From assembly GCA_016179715.1 (NCBI GenBank), contig JACPCQ010000040.1, forward strand, positions 1-17,532: a stretch of DNA of 17,532 bases. The letters are read 5' to 3'. Shown here one piece after another: positions 1-7,774 of the stretch. The notes under the pieces were generated by a model that saw only the letters and a program-made list of their open reading frames with translations, searched no databases and was not told the origin of the DNA. Both the position numbers and the translations under genes were made by a program. The stretch comes from Parcubacteria group bacterium (GTDB lineage: Bacteria > Patescibacteriota > Minisyncoccia > JACPCQ01). Positions within the stretch are counted from its first letter, which is position 1. Each line of letters starts with the position of its first letter.

Positions 1-28
1 TGAGAGGTCAAGGATATCCACAAGATTA

Positions 29-57
29 TTGACTGATTGCTTCTGGATTGATATGAT
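29..57 (+). promoter_or_regulatory. Sigma70-type promoter of the small secreted-protein gene
   Basis: A TTGACT box (29-34) and a TATGAT box (52-57) are separated by exactly 17 bases. They lie about 130 bases upstream of the ATG at 187, leaving a leader that contains two inverted repeats (105-116 and 121-153). Seen directly; promoter activity is inferred. Confidence 0.6.
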
Positions 58-104
58 AATGGAAGATGTAAAAGAATTCTCTCTAGAGTCGGCACAAAAC
101 AGGG

Positions 105-153
105 CCTCTTGAGAGGTCAACCCGAACGGAAAGGAGGTAACATATTGTTCGGG
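105..153 (+). promoter_or_regulatory. Structured leader with a strong SD in a hairpin loop
   Basis: A 12-base palindrome cctcttgagagg (105-116) is followed by a 7-bp inverted repeat cccgaac (121-127) / gttcggg (147-153). The loop of the second hairpin holds a near-perfect Shine-Dalgarno (aaaggaggt, 130-138) and an in-frame TTG (145-147). A second SD (aggag, 175-179) and ATG (187) follow. The hairpin could mask the first site, but this is only inferred. Confidence 0.45.
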
Positions 154-186
154 CACTCTGTTCATTTCATTCGTAGGAGAAACGCT

Positions 187-657
187 ATGAATGTGCACAA
201 GACGCTGGTTGCGCTCGTGCTCGCGCTGGTGGTGGTCTTCATGGCCATTGGTCCACCGGCAACGGCTGAAATCAACACGCAGGGCAGCATCGCGACCAAG
301 GCCCCGCCCACCTACACCGCGGGGACCATGGACATGATGGAAGTACCGGCCGTCGCATGGAGGTCGCCATGTGCTGACCGAACCGTGATTCGCTCGGCGG
401 CCATCGGCAGCGCCATCACCAATTCTATCACCTGGACCATCACGGCGACGGCCAGCGGACTGGCAAATAAGGGGCTTGAATTAACGACCGCCCCCGCCAC
501 GTCCGCGGCAACCACGGCCATGACGATGCCCCCCTCCACGGTGCCAGGGGGTCACCGCAAAGTCGTGATTGCCGGCGGCAAGGACGAAGGTCCTCACCAC
601 CCCGACAGGACTACGACCATGGCGTCGGCGGCAGGGCACAGGCCTATCCTCGCCTGA
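187..657 (+). CDS. Small putative secreted protein, Thr/Ala-rich, function unknown
   Basis: I do not recognise this protein (156 aa from the ATG at 187). The N-terminus looks like a signal peptide: a short basic start (MNVHK), a hydrophobic stretch of about 17 residues (LVALVLALVVVFMAIG) and a possible AXA cleavage site (ATA at about 25-27). The rest is low in complexity, rich in Thr, Ala, Pro and Met, and shows no domain. ATG 187 has an AGGAG 7 bases upstream. An in-frame TTG at 145 with a stronger SD would add 14 residues. The base composition is visibly more GC-rich than the neighbours. The gene has its own promoter (29-57) and terminator (720-749), which supports expression, but the odd composition also allows a frameshifted or decayed gene, or a leader-controlled orphan ORF. 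Confidence 0.5.
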   Translation: MNVHKTLVALVLALVVVFMAIGPPATAEINTQGSIATKAPPTYTAGTMDMMEVPAVAWRSPCADRTVIRSAAIGSAITNSITWTITATASGLANKGLELTTAPATSAATTAMTMPPSTVPGGHRKVVIAGGKDEGPHHPDRTTTMASAAGHRPILA

Positions 658-719
658 ACCTGCTCGCCCGATATCGGGCCTGGCGACACACTCTTTGTGC
701 CGCCAGGCCACCCCCATAT

Positions 720-749
720 CCTTTGCTACAATAGCAGAGGGTCTTTTTT
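720..749 (+). terminator. Rho-independent terminator of the small secreted-protein gene
   Basis: The stem cctttgcta / tagcagaggg has a caa loop, one bulged A and three G.T wobble pairs, and is followed by tctttttt. It ends just before the stop codon of the converging rodA gene. Another hairpin (cctggcg...cgccagg, about 680-708) lies just upstream without a T-tract. Confidence 0.6.
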
Positions 750-758
750 GTCCGGATA

Positions 759-1889
759 CTACCACTCCTTCTGCCACGCCTCTCGTCGGGAAAATATCGT
801 CTGCTCCTGTCCAAAGCTTGCGAGAATACCGAGTGCGGCAAAAAGCGTAACTAAATGAGAACCGCCATAGCTTAAAAACGGCAGAGAAATTCCGGTAATC
901 GGCAAAAGACCGACGTTCATGCCCGCATGTATTACGACGTGAGCCACAATGAGCACCGCAACGCCGACGGCAAACAACCGTTCAAAATTATCTTTGCCGC
1001 GGAGCGCATAGGATAAAATGCGCGCCAGCAAAAATCCAAAGAACGAAAAGAGTACGGTCACGCCAACCAGTCCCCACTCTTCCGCAAACGCGGCAAACAT
1101 AAAATCAGTTTCGTGTTCGGGTAAAAATCCCAGACGGCTTTGCGCCCCGAATCCGACGCCTTTTCCGAACAATTGCCCCGAGCCGACCGCGACTACTGAT
1201 TGTAACGCGTTGTATCCCGCTCCTTGCGGGTCGGTAAATGGATCCAAAAACGTACGGATGCGTAATTTCTGATAGGGCTCAAGAAAGACTCCCCACCCCA
1301 CCGCAAACAGAATCGCGCCCAATAATAGCAGAACGAGAAGCTGTCTTTTTTTTACTCCGGAGACCAGTATCATGCCGAGCCAAAGCGCCCCGATAATCAT
1401 TGCCGAACCGAAGTCCGGCTGCAGCAATACCAAAAACATCGGCACAGCGGCATATAATCCGGAAATAATGACGTGGCGTGCTCTGGCAATTTCTATATGC
1501 CGGCGCGAGAAGTATTTTGCCAGAAGCAAAATAAGTATCAATTTCATCGGGTCGGACGGCTCAAGCGTTATTCCGGAAAAAGAAATCCAGCTTGCCGCCC
1601 CGCGGACGGCTGGCGCGCGCATAAGCAAAAAAAGCAGCAGGCCAATGCCGACTCCGTAAAATATTACAAGCACCATGCTGCGTTTTAAAAACTCCCAATC
1701 GAGAACACTAAAAAGCAAAAACACGCCAATACCCACCGCAAGCCATGTAATCTGATTGAGAAAAAAATAGTCCGAGCCGCCGCCAAGCGTCTTCATTGTC
1801 ACAAGCCCTGCGCCCACAAGAGGCAATACGAGCACAAGTAGTAACCAGTCAATGCGCCGCGCAAAAGTATAGACCATGCCGATTCTCAA
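759..1889 (-). CDS. rodA: Peptidoglycan glycosyltransferase RodA (SEDS family)
   Basis: RodA polymerises lipid II into glycan strands in the elongasome, working with a class B PBP and MreB; this is known for the SEDS family. The 376-aa protein is nearly all membrane segments, about ten by eye, a normal length for RodA. SEDS landmarks are present: RGAASWI (96-102), EPSDPMK (110-116, usually QPSE), QPDFGSA (157-163), the extracellular PEHETDF (257-263) with the likely catalytic Asp 262, and the C-terminal GISLPFLSYGGS (333-344). The start is uncertain: TTG at 1889 or ATG at 1877 (five residues in), both with weak SD. RodA is preferred over FtsW because of the motif set and the short N-terminus. 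No mreBCD or PBP gene is next to it. The Q-to-E and E-to-D changes in the QPSE motif are worth noting. Confidence 0.93.
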   Translation of the reverse strand: MRIGMVYTFARRIDWLLLVLVLPLVGAGLVTMKTLGGGSDYFFLNQITWLAVGIGVFLLFSVLDWEFLKRSMVLVIFYGVGIGLLLFLLMRAPAVRGAASWISFSGITLEPSDPMKLILILLLAKYFSRRHIEIARARHVIISGLYAAVPMFLVLLQPDFGSAMIIGALWLGMILVSGVKKRQLLVLLLLGAILFAVGWGVFLEPYQKLRIRTFLDPFTDPQGAGYNALQSVVAVGSGQLFGKGVGFGAQSRLGFLPEHETDFMFAAFAEEWGLVGVTVLFSFFGFLLARILSYALRGKDNFERLFAVGVAVLIVAHVVIHAGMNVGLLPITGISLPFLSYGGSHLVTLFAALGILASFGQEQTIFSRREAWQKEW

Positions 1890-2112
1890 ACGCCAGTGGC
1901 ATTATTATTATGTCAGCCTCCGCATCTTCACTTGTTTCGCCAGCCATCTCCCGGGCTGGAAGCCGGCTGAAGGCAGGAGAGCAGATATGGCTTCCTGTAA
2001 AGATATGGAGGGGGATAAATGCATTCTGACACATTGAGATAATTAGAGTAGCCAGCTTATATGCTTTTCGTGATGCAAGACCCAGTAAAGGCGGCGGATT
2101 CACAAAACAGCG
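1890..2112. other. Intergenic stretch between the membrane-protein gene and rodA
   Basis: Only an 84-aa minus-strand frame (1849-2103) that overlaps the rodA start can be read here. Its sequence has no recognisable domain and no clear SD, so I do not call it. The stretch contains a small inverted motif around agccggct (about 1961-1968). No convincing promoter or terminator was found. Confidence 0.3.
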
Positions 2113-2865
2113 CTAGTGCGGGAGCTTGCGCAACAATACTTCAATACGCGCGGGCTCGGAAAAGAACGCGTGCGGCCATGTGAGAAATACCGACGCTTGT
2201 TTTTGTCCGGGAAGCTCTCTCATCGTTGTCTCGCTCGCCGCGACTGCGTTATCGGCTTCATCATATAACACCACTTGCACCAATACGTCAGATACGGATA
2301 CCAGCGATGTGTTGCGAATTTCCAAAGCGAGCCGGCCGAACGGTTCGGTTTCAAATACCTGGCGCGCAACAACAAGCGGAAGCGCCTCGAGCGGCTTGTA
2401 GCTCCACGTGATGGGATCAACCTCTACCGTAACACGGCGCGGTTCGCGAAAACCTGCATCAATATTCGGCTCAAAAAGAATAAGTCGTTCGCGCGGGAGC
2501 AGAAACGTCTTTCCCTCCCGTACCGCGATGAGTATATTTTGTTCGTCATATAATTTAAAACGGTATGTTATGCTTTTTGCGCCAGCGCGTAAATTATTGC
2601 TTTCTACGAGTGCAGCCGCATCATACGTGCGTTCCCCGACAGAAAAAAAGCGGGACCATCGCACCACCGGCTCCTGCACATTTCCAAGACAGGGAGTGCA
2701 TGGGCCCCCGCAATCAATTCCTTCTTCTTTCTGGTTTTGTTTGCCGTCTTGACAGCTTGCAGGAGAACGATTGAAAAAATAAGTTGCTCCCGCAATTATC
2801 AGCGCCAGCAACAACAGCGCTCCCATATATGCAAGCTGCCTTCTTGCCCGCCAGGATAGTAGCAT
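2113..2865 (-). CDS. Conserved single-span membrane protein with Cys-rich DCGGPC motif
   Basis: This 250-aa protein has unknown function. Residues 1-12 are basic, 13-31 form one membrane helix, and the rest should lie outside the cytoplasm. Directly after the helix is a cysteine motif with C38, C52, C56 and C59 in a C-x-DG-x2-N-x2-E-x-GIDCGGPC-x2-C pattern. I recognise this pattern from many CPR surface proteins, where it could form disulphides or a small calcium- or metal-binding loop (inference). The remainder is beta-rich, with two similar halves of alternating hydrophobic strands, like tandem immunoglobulin-type sandwiches. The ATG at 2865 lies only about 9 bases after a TATAAT box, which suggests a leaderless mRNA. 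The gene follows the rRNA terminator and precedes rodA on the same strand. Confidence 0.8.
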   Translation of the reverse strand: MLLSWRARRQLAYMGALLLLALIIAGATYFFNRSPASCQDGKQNQKEEGIDCGGPCTPCLGNVQEPVVRWSRFFSVGERTYDAAALVESNNLRAGAKSITYRFKLYDEQNILIAVREGKTFLLPRERLILFEPNIDAGFREPRRVTVEVDPITWSYKPLEALPLVVARQVFETEPFGRLALEIRNTSLVSVSDVLVQVVLYDEADNAVAASETTMRELPGQKQASVFLTWPHAFFSEPARIEVLLRKLPH

Positions 2866-2873
2866 ATACAGAC

Positions 2874-2879
2874 ATTATA
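2874..2879 (-). promoter_or_regulatory. -10 box immediately before the start codon (possible leaderless mRNA)
   Basis: A perfect TATAAT on the minus strand sits 8 bases upstream of the ATG at 2865, leaving room for no or almost no 5' UTR. No good -35 is seen at 17 bases. No SD precedes the ATG. Confidence 0.4.
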
Positions 2880-2906
2880 GCGAGTCAGACAAGAAGAAGA
2901 AACCTC

Positions 2907-2934
2907 TAAAAAGCCCGCGGTAATAAGCCGCGGG
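2907..2934 (-). terminator. Rho-independent terminator of the 23S-5S operon
   Basis: A perfect 7-bp GC stem (cccgcgg 2914-2920 / ccgcggg 2928-2934) is followed on the minus strand by ctttttag. It lies downstream of the 5S gene and of the 5S remnant, ending the rRNA transcription unit. Confidence 0.8.
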
Positions 2935-2968
2935 TACATCGGGCAGAAAAGTCATTTAATTCTCTAAG

Positions 2969-3029
2969 CTGGCGACGAGCTACTTTCCCCTTACGAGTAT
3001 CATCGCCCCTGCCATGTTTCACTTCTCTG
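2969..3029 (-). pseudogene. Truncated 5S rRNA copy (3' half only)
   Basis: Read on the minus strand, this segment matches the 3' half of bacterial 5S rRNA: the complement of cttcactt-ctctg at one end, then the gatgatactc-ggggaaagtag helix, and the canonical gctcgtcgccag 3' end. The 5' half, including the cccattccgaac loop, is missing: past position 3029 the similarity stops abruptly. It is not a duplicate of the neighbouring intact 5S; in places it is closer to the general bacterial consensus (ctggcgacgagctac) than that copy is. It cannot form the closing helix I, so it is unlikely to be functional. Confidence 0.65.
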
Positions 3030-3058
3030 CACGTCCCCACATCAATTTTCTTAGACAC

Positions 3059-3174
3059 TCTGTATCGGCGGTTGCCTACTTTCCCCCGAAGGAGTATCAT
3101 CGGCAGTACAACGTTTTACGACTCTGTTCGGAATGGGAAGAGGTAGTTCCGTTGCCTCAAGCCACCGAAACAGA
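3059..3174 (-). rRNA. rrf: 5S ribosomal RNA
   Basis: The minus strand shows the conserved loop cctcttcccattccgaacag and the later gccgatgatactcc...gggggaaagtaggcaac arm. The two ends pair as a closing helix (tctgtttcgg with ccgatacaga, one mismatch), giving about 116 nt, the normal size. It lies about 400 bases downstream of the 23S gene. It is the only complete 5S in the window; a 3'-half remnant follows it at 2969-3029. Boundaries are set from helix I and may be off by a few bases. Confidence 0.93.
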
Positions 3175-3348
3175 AAGTCCAAGTAATCAAAAATTGGTGG
3201 TGGGGGGGGTGAAGATATGGAAAGAGGTGTTTCCATGACGGCGAGTCACCAGCTTGGAAGATTCAATGTTTCGCTTCCCGGATTTGAAAACACGCACAGT
3301 CAACGCCATGCGTCTTTCTGCCGTACGCGCCAAAGGACAAATTTCCAA

Positions 3349-3553
3349 CCGCGCCTCGCTATGCTCGGCACTCGCTCAAAATCAAAATGTAAAATGCAAA
3401 AGTCAAAATTATTGTGTTCGCCTGCGGCGAATTTTAAAATATCGCGAAGCGACACCGAAATTTTACACTCCTGCCTGCCCTGCCTGCCGGCAGGCAGGCA
3501 GGTTGATTTTTCAATTTTGCATTTGAGTTCATGCCGAACGCAGTGAGGCATGG
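3349..3553 (+). repeat. Hairpin repeat copy A, in the 23S-5S spacer
   Basis: This element is about 205 bp. Imperfect terminal inverted repeats (ccgcgcctcgctatgctcgg at the left; a complement in ccgaacgcagtgaggcatgg at the right) enclose an AT-rich core, a cgcctgcggcg hairpin and a cctgcctgccggcaggcagg palindrome. The core (about 3378-3470) is almost identical to copy B inside the 23S gene and to copy C upstream of it. Listed on plus because all copies share that orientation. Confidence 0.75.
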
Positions 3554-3560
3554 ACGGAGT

Positions 3561-3587
3561 TGGGGTAAACAAATTTTCTAGCAGGGT
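3561..3587 (-). other. Pre-23S processing stem, 3' arm
   Basis: This 27-base segment is the reverse complement of 9012-9038 at 26 of 27 positions, and the two arms bracket the 23S gene. Such a stem is the usual RNase III substrate for 23S maturation. The match of both arms also supports that everything between them is one precursor. Confidence 0.8.
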
Positions 3588-3646
3588 TTGATCACTTAGT
3601 ACTCCTCGGCTTAACGCATTACTGCGCTTCCACCTAGAGCCTATCG

Positions 3647-3777
3647 CCAACCGCGCCTCGCTATGCTCGGCTTGCGGAAATTTTCAATTTTCAAAGCTCA
3701 ATTTTCAATAAATTTTCAATGATACAATTCTCAAATGTTTGGAAATTGAGAAATTGGTCATTGATTGATAATTGGTC
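3647..3777 (-). other. 23S insertion in helix 98 region
   Basis: Between the conserved ctgaaagcatctaagc block and the agcgcagtaatgcgtt block lies an AT-rich insert made of imperfect inverted 'aattttcaa / ttgaaaatt' units. It also contains one copy of the cctcgctatgctcgg motif (3655-3669) shared with the other repeats in this operon. Confidence 0.6.
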
Positions 3778-3812
<35 letters not shown>

Positions 3813-3889
3813 TCCCGACATAGCTACCCGGCGTTGCCCTTGGCAGGACAGCCGGTACACCAGAGGTCAGTTCGTTCCGGTCCTCTCGT

Positions 3890-4663
3890 CAAGTTACTCC
3901 TTTATTTCTAAAGGCTTAGACTATATCTTCACCCGTTTAAGTTTTGCTCTGCAAATCTTTACGGGGCCGACATATTATAAGAGCACAATTAACTCTTATC
4001 TCGATCAAGAAATCGAAGTCGTTACGGGGTCAAATCTAATATCCTCATAATCTCGCTTTTTGTTTTCTTCTGTCTGGTAGTATAATTTTCATGTTGTACT
4101 GTAAGAATACACTGTGCAATATGCAATCGATTCTTTCTCGTCAACAATGGAGTTGGTTTTTTACTCAAGATCCCCGCCGCTCTTTCTATAGCCATTGCTT
4201 GCTTTCTCTTAAAGCGAATGAACGGCAAAAGGTCGCAGAGAATCCTCTTAACTTGCTCGTAGCCATTAATACGTAATTCAGTGATGTGGTCGTTGCGTCT
4301 AGAGATATATCCAATATGCAACCTCTTACGAATCCAATACAACGGTTTTTCGTGTCGAGAATCTTGATAAAAGCAAATCGTAAACATGAATCTCCAGCCA
4401 AGTTTGCTGTCTTTTCTTTTCTTGATTTGCAGCATCAAGCTTCCGTCGCCATCCAAAAAGCCAGAAATATATGCAAGATCTTCACTATGAGTTTGACTTC
4501 CCACGGTATTGTCTTAAAAAATTATCTGGTCCTCAAGCACATTGTACACCAATTGATAGACCGAGATCAACTGTTACCATCCACAGATCAAATAATTTAT
4601 GAAGATTCCACCGTTATTAGTCGGTTTGTCATCAGAGATTGCTCTCTGAAGTAGCAATATTTT
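3890..4663 (-). mobile_element. Group I intron in the sarcin-ricin loop of 23S (U2656/A2657)
   Basis: The minus-strand exons read ...gttcttagt | acgagaggacc..., the sarcin-ricin loop, with 774 bases inserted between U2656 and A2657 (E. coli numbering). The intron follows a U and ends in G, as group I introns do. Near the 5' end GCTA can pair with the exon end TAGT (short P1 with a terminal U.G), followed by a 7-bp hairpin with a GCAA tetraloop (tcagaga-gcaa-tctctga). Near the 3' end is gaagatatagtct (3918-3930), a typical P7/S element, and cgacttcgat (about 4011-4021), which the other intron also has. It carries a LAGLIDADG gene. The exact subgroup was not determined. Confidence 0.85.
4022..4504 (-). 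CDS. LAGLIDADG homing endonuclease, intron-encoded (23S, site 2656)
   Basis: This 160-aa protein has one LAGLIDADG motif (ISGFLDGDG, residues 13-21), so it should act as a homodimer that cuts an intron-less 23S allele at the insertion site and drives intron homing; some members also help splicing. Downstream are a basic, aromatic middle (KKRKDSKLGWRF, residues about 28-39) and a helix-rich C-terminus typical of single-motif enzymes; the length is normal. The start is a GTG at 4504, since a stop codon lies just upstream in frame. No clear SD is seen. The ORF ends within the intron core, so its 3' end overlaps the conserved gacttcgat region. The first acidic residue of the motif (D19) is present, so the enzyme may be active. 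Confidence 0.88.
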   Translation of the reverse strand: MGSQTHSEDLAYISGFLDGDGSLMLQIKKRKDSKLGWRFMFTICFYQDSRHEKPLYWIRKRLHIGYISRRNDHITELRINGYEQVKRILCDLLPFIRFKRKQAMAIERAAGILSKKPTPLLTRKNRLHIAQCILTVQHENYTTRQKKTKSEIMRILDLTP

Positions 4664-5403
4664 ACTAAGAACAACTCCCCTCAAGCATCAACGCCTGCAG
4701 CAGATAGGAGACCAACCTGTCTCACGTCGAGGTGCCGAACCACGCCGTCGCTATGGACGCTCGGGCGTGACTAGCCTGTTATCCCCGGAGTAGCTTTTAT
4801 CCGTTGAGCTTCCGCGGCGTCTAGTGCCCACGGTCGGATCACTATGCTCCGCTTTCGCGCCTGCGCGGCATGTCCGCCTTGCAGTTAAGCCAGCTTATGC
4901 CATTACACGACCAGCGCGATTTCCATCCGCGCCTAGCTGACCTTAATAGACTCCTCCGTTACTTTTTAGGAGGATCGCGCCCCACGCAAACTACCCACCA
5001 GGCACTGTCCCCGTGCGTTTTTTCCGCAGAGGTTAGACGTTATCTGTTGGAAGACGGGTATTTCACTGACGGCTCCACCCCGACCAAGATCGGAGCTTCA
5101 AAGCCTCCCCGCTATTCTACGCATCCAGCACATAACGCCAATACCAAGTTATAGTAAAGCTTCCGGGGTCTTTTCGTCTAGCTGCAGGTAACCGGCATCT
5201 TCACCGGTAATGTATTTTCACCGAGCTCTTTCCCGAGACAGTTCCCCAGTCGTTACGCCTTTCGTGCACGTCTGAACTTACCAGACAAGGAATTACGCTC
5301 TAATTTGTTACTCTTTGTTTATAAATCTATAAACAAAGGGCGTGATCATTTCTTCCACGCTCTCTGTGTCGCCATGGAGATCGGACTATATCTTCTCCGA
5401 TTC

Positions 5404-5931
5404 TTACATCGAAGTCCGGCGTATAGTCTCTGAGGATTCCAGAAATCGAGATGGTTTTTTCCTATTCATGTGTTCAATTTTTTTTGCAATGTTATGCATA
5501 CCCAACTTGGTCAGATGCTGCTTTTTTATCATCGCTTCAACAATCTCCGCGAAAATGTCAAAATCATTGATTTTCGCGGTAAGTAAGCGATTCTTGCAAA
5601 AAAATGGAATAATCTTATTATTCAGATCTTTTAATGATCTTACACAGAATCTATACAGATTTTCGTTGTGATTGTCGTGTCGTCTATTCACAAAGATGTT
5701 TCCGCATCCGAAATATGCCTTGAATTTCTCTAGGGCTGGCAGACTTTTTATCCCTTGAGTTATGACAAACTCAGGAAAGATCTGCCAACCAAATTTTGCA
5801 GTCTTATTTCGGAACACACTAACGGAAAAACATCCTTCACCATCAGTAAAACCAACTAACCATCCTTTGATTTCTGGCCTTTCCTGCTGGTTGTCTGCAC
5901 TAGATACATTTTTACTATGGAGCCTCTCCAT
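5404..5931 (-). CDS. LAGLIDADG homing endonuclease, intron-encoded (23S, site 1931)
   Basis: This 175-aa protein has one LAGLIDADG motif, LVGFTDGEG (residues 25-33), followed by the CFSVSVFRN beta-strand that usually contacts DNA. The middle contains EFVITQGIKSLPALEKFKAYFG, a pattern typical of rRNA-intron endonucleases of this family. As a single-motif enzyme it should work as a homodimer and cut the 23S gene near position 1931. ATG 5931 lies in a plausible context, with an extended -10 (TGGTATAAT, 5949-5957) just upstream that could give the gene its own transcript. The 3' end overlaps the intron core. The protein is not closely similar to the endonuclease at 4022-4504 outside the motif, so the introns are probably independent arrivals. 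Confidence 0.9.
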   Translation of the reverse strand: MERLHSKNVSSADNQQERPEIKGWLVGFTDGEGCFSVSVFRNKTAKFGWQIFPEFVITQGIKSLPALEKFKAYFGCGNIFVNRRHDNHNENLYRFCVRSLKDLNNKIIPFFCKNRLLTAKINDFDIFAEIVEAMIKKQHLTKLGMHNIAKKIEHMNRKKPSRFLESSETIRRTSM

Positions 5932-5948
5932 ATATCTTCTATGGAATA

Positions 5949-5957
5949 ATTATACCA
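5949..5957 (-). promoter_or_regulatory. Possible internal promoter of the intron endonuclease gene
   Basis: The minus strand reads TGGTATAAT, an extended -10, 18 bases before ATG 5931. No convincing -35 is seen. Independent transcription of an intron gene is plausible but not shown. Confidence 0.3.
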
Positions 5958-6083
5958 TAGTAGTACCAGATGCTACAGCATTTTATGCACAGACTTTCCA
6001 GCATATAGCCGAATTTTACTAAGGCAGCTTTCCTACCTTAGGACAATTATAGTTATTGCCGACATTGACGAGGGCTTATACAA

Positions 6084-6182
6084 CCCAGCGCTCCGCGCTG
6101 GAATTTCCAATTTTCAATGTTCAATTTCCAAAATTTGAAAATTATACATTAGGACTTGAAAATTCCGGTGCGAAGCACCGGT
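6084..6182 (-). other. 23S insertion in helix 68
   Basis: Two small GC hairpins (cagcgctccgcgctg and ccggtgcgaagcaccgg) flank an AT-rich inverted stretch (ttccaattttcaatgttc / ttgaaaatt). The surrounding exon matches H68 of E. coli by eye. Confidence 0.55.
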
Positions 6183-6296
6183 CGTATTTGACCTTCTCGC
6201 ATTGGTCAGGCGTCACCCCCTATACATCCTCTTACGAGTTCGCAGGGAGCTGTGTTTTTGATAAACAGTCGCCAGGGATACTTTCGCTGCGGCCAC

Positions 6297-6481
6297 CGCA
6301 TCGCGCGACGCGCGATAGCGAAAACTCTAAATTCCAATATCTAAACTCTAAACAAATTCTAAATTCAAATGCTTTAAATTCCGGATATATTATTCGGTAT
6401 TTTAAATCTTAGTTATTGGGATTTGTTTAGGATTTAAGATTTCGAGTTTAGGATTTCCGCATCACACCCCGTGTGATGCGG
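6297..6481 (-). other. 23S insertion in helix 63
   Basis: About 180 bases with long imperfect inverted repeats (ctaaactctaaacaaattc on one arm, gatttgtttaggatttaag on the other) are closed by a ccgcatcacacc/ggtgtgatgcgg hairpin. They lie just 3' on plus of the conserved cagggata block and before the cttctcccgaagttacg block, the H63 region. Confidence 0.55.
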
Positions 6482-7012
6482 TGGCAGGGCTTCTCCCGAA
6501 GTTACGCCCGCTTTTTTGCCGAGTTCCTTGGGAAAGACTCACTCGTTCGCCTTGGTCTTCTCGACCTGTCTACCTGTGTCGGTTTGCGGTACGGTCTCGC
6601 ATTGTTTATGCTTAGAAGTTTTTCTTGGAAGGCTCTGCTACAAAATCCCGCGCCGAAGCGCGATCTTATCAGCCCACGAAGCTTGCCTTGCGGCCGCTTT
6701 CCGGATTTACCTAAAAAGCGCTTCTTCAGACTGATAACGCGAATCCAATAACGCGCCCTGTATGTTTTCCTCCGTCACTCCATCGCAACAATACGAGGTC
6801 ACGGAATATTAACCGTGTGTCCATCGACTACGACTTTCGTCATTGCCTTAGGCCCGACTAACCCTTGGATGATCACCATTGCCAAGGAAACCTTAGACTT
6901 TCGGCGGAGAGGGATCTCACCTCTCTTGCGGTTACTTGTGCCAACATTCTCACTTCCGTACGCTCCACCTCAACCTCACGGCGAAGCTTCACTGCGAACG
7001 GAACGCTCTCCT

Positions 7013-7202
7013 ACCGCCGCTGCTCCGCAGCGGAAGCTCCAAATCACAAGCATCCAAATTACAAATAAATTCCACATTACAAATCTCAAATTTCAAACCA
7101 CGATACTTCATGTTCCGTGTTTTGAATTTTGGTCATTGATTATTGGATATTATTTGGAAATTGGTTTGTTGGAAATTGGAATTTCCGATGCGAAGCATCG
7201 GC
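7013..7202 (-). other. 23S insertion in helix 45 (classic IVS site)
   Basis: The insert has a ccgctgctccgcagcgg hairpin on one end and ccgatgcgaagcatcgg on the other, enclosing long inverted AT-rich tracts (ccaaattacaaataaattcc against ggaaattggtttgttgg). It replaces the H45 tip, where bacterial intervening sequences are known to occur. Confidence 0.6.
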
Positions 7203-7774
7203 CCTCACCTTCGGTATACTGCTTAGCTCCGATCATTTTTGGTGCAGTGTCTCTTGACGAGTGAGCTGTTACGCACTCTTTAAAGGATGGCTGCTTCTAA
7301 GCCAACCTCCTCGCTGTCTGAGAAACTCCACCGCCTTCCTTGCACTGAGCAGCTCCGGCGCATGTTGTTACAAGAACAACATACAGCCAAAGTCCCGATG
7401 ATTATCGGGATAATTTAGGAACCTTAGATTGAGATCTGGGCTGTTTCCCTTTCGACCGACGGAGCTTTGCCCCCGTAGTCTGACTAGCCTGATTGGAAAC
7501 GCGGCATTCGGAGTTTGGTTGGACTGACGAGGTTGCCCCCTGTTCAGCCCATTCAGTAGCTCTACCTCCGCGTATCCCGTGCAGGCCGCTAGCCCTAAAG
7601 CTATTTCGGAGAGAACCAGCTATTACCAAGTTCGATTAGCTTTTCACTCCTTACCACAACTCATCCGATGGTTTTGCACGGCCAAACGGTTCGGGCCTCC
7701 ATCCGTCTTTCGACGAACTTCACCCTGGTCATGGCAAGCTCACCTGGCTTCGGGTCTTATTCGTGCTACAACCG

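Larger units (their letters stand above)
5300..6034 (-). mobile_element. Group I intron in helix 69-71 region of 23S (U1931)
   Basis: The minus-strand exons read gtcctaaggt | agcgtaattcc, a junction after U1931 (E. coli numbering), a site known for group I introns in other bacteria and in organelles. Intron bases gccttag, 9 bases in, pair with exon ctaaggt over 7 bp, including the terminal U.G of a proper P1. The intron is 735 bases and ends in G. Core elements agactatacgccggacttcgat (split here at 5407-5432 on plus) and gaagatatagtcc (5383-5395) match group I P7 regions. An ORF for a LAGLIDADG endonuclease fills the middle. Confidence 0.92.

Noticed and set aside
1849..2103. 84-aa minus-strand ORF ahead of rodA
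   Set aside because: No SD, no recognisable domain, odd composition, and it overlaps the rodA start; I keep it as intergenic.
3378..3540. Repeat A as a CRISPR array
   Set aside because: The repeats are not regularly spaced and carry no distinct spacers.
3217..3650. ORFs of 90-116 aa across repeat A and the 23S 3' end
   Set aside because: They run through repeat A, an rRNA end and a processing stem; the reading frames are by-products of repeat sequence.
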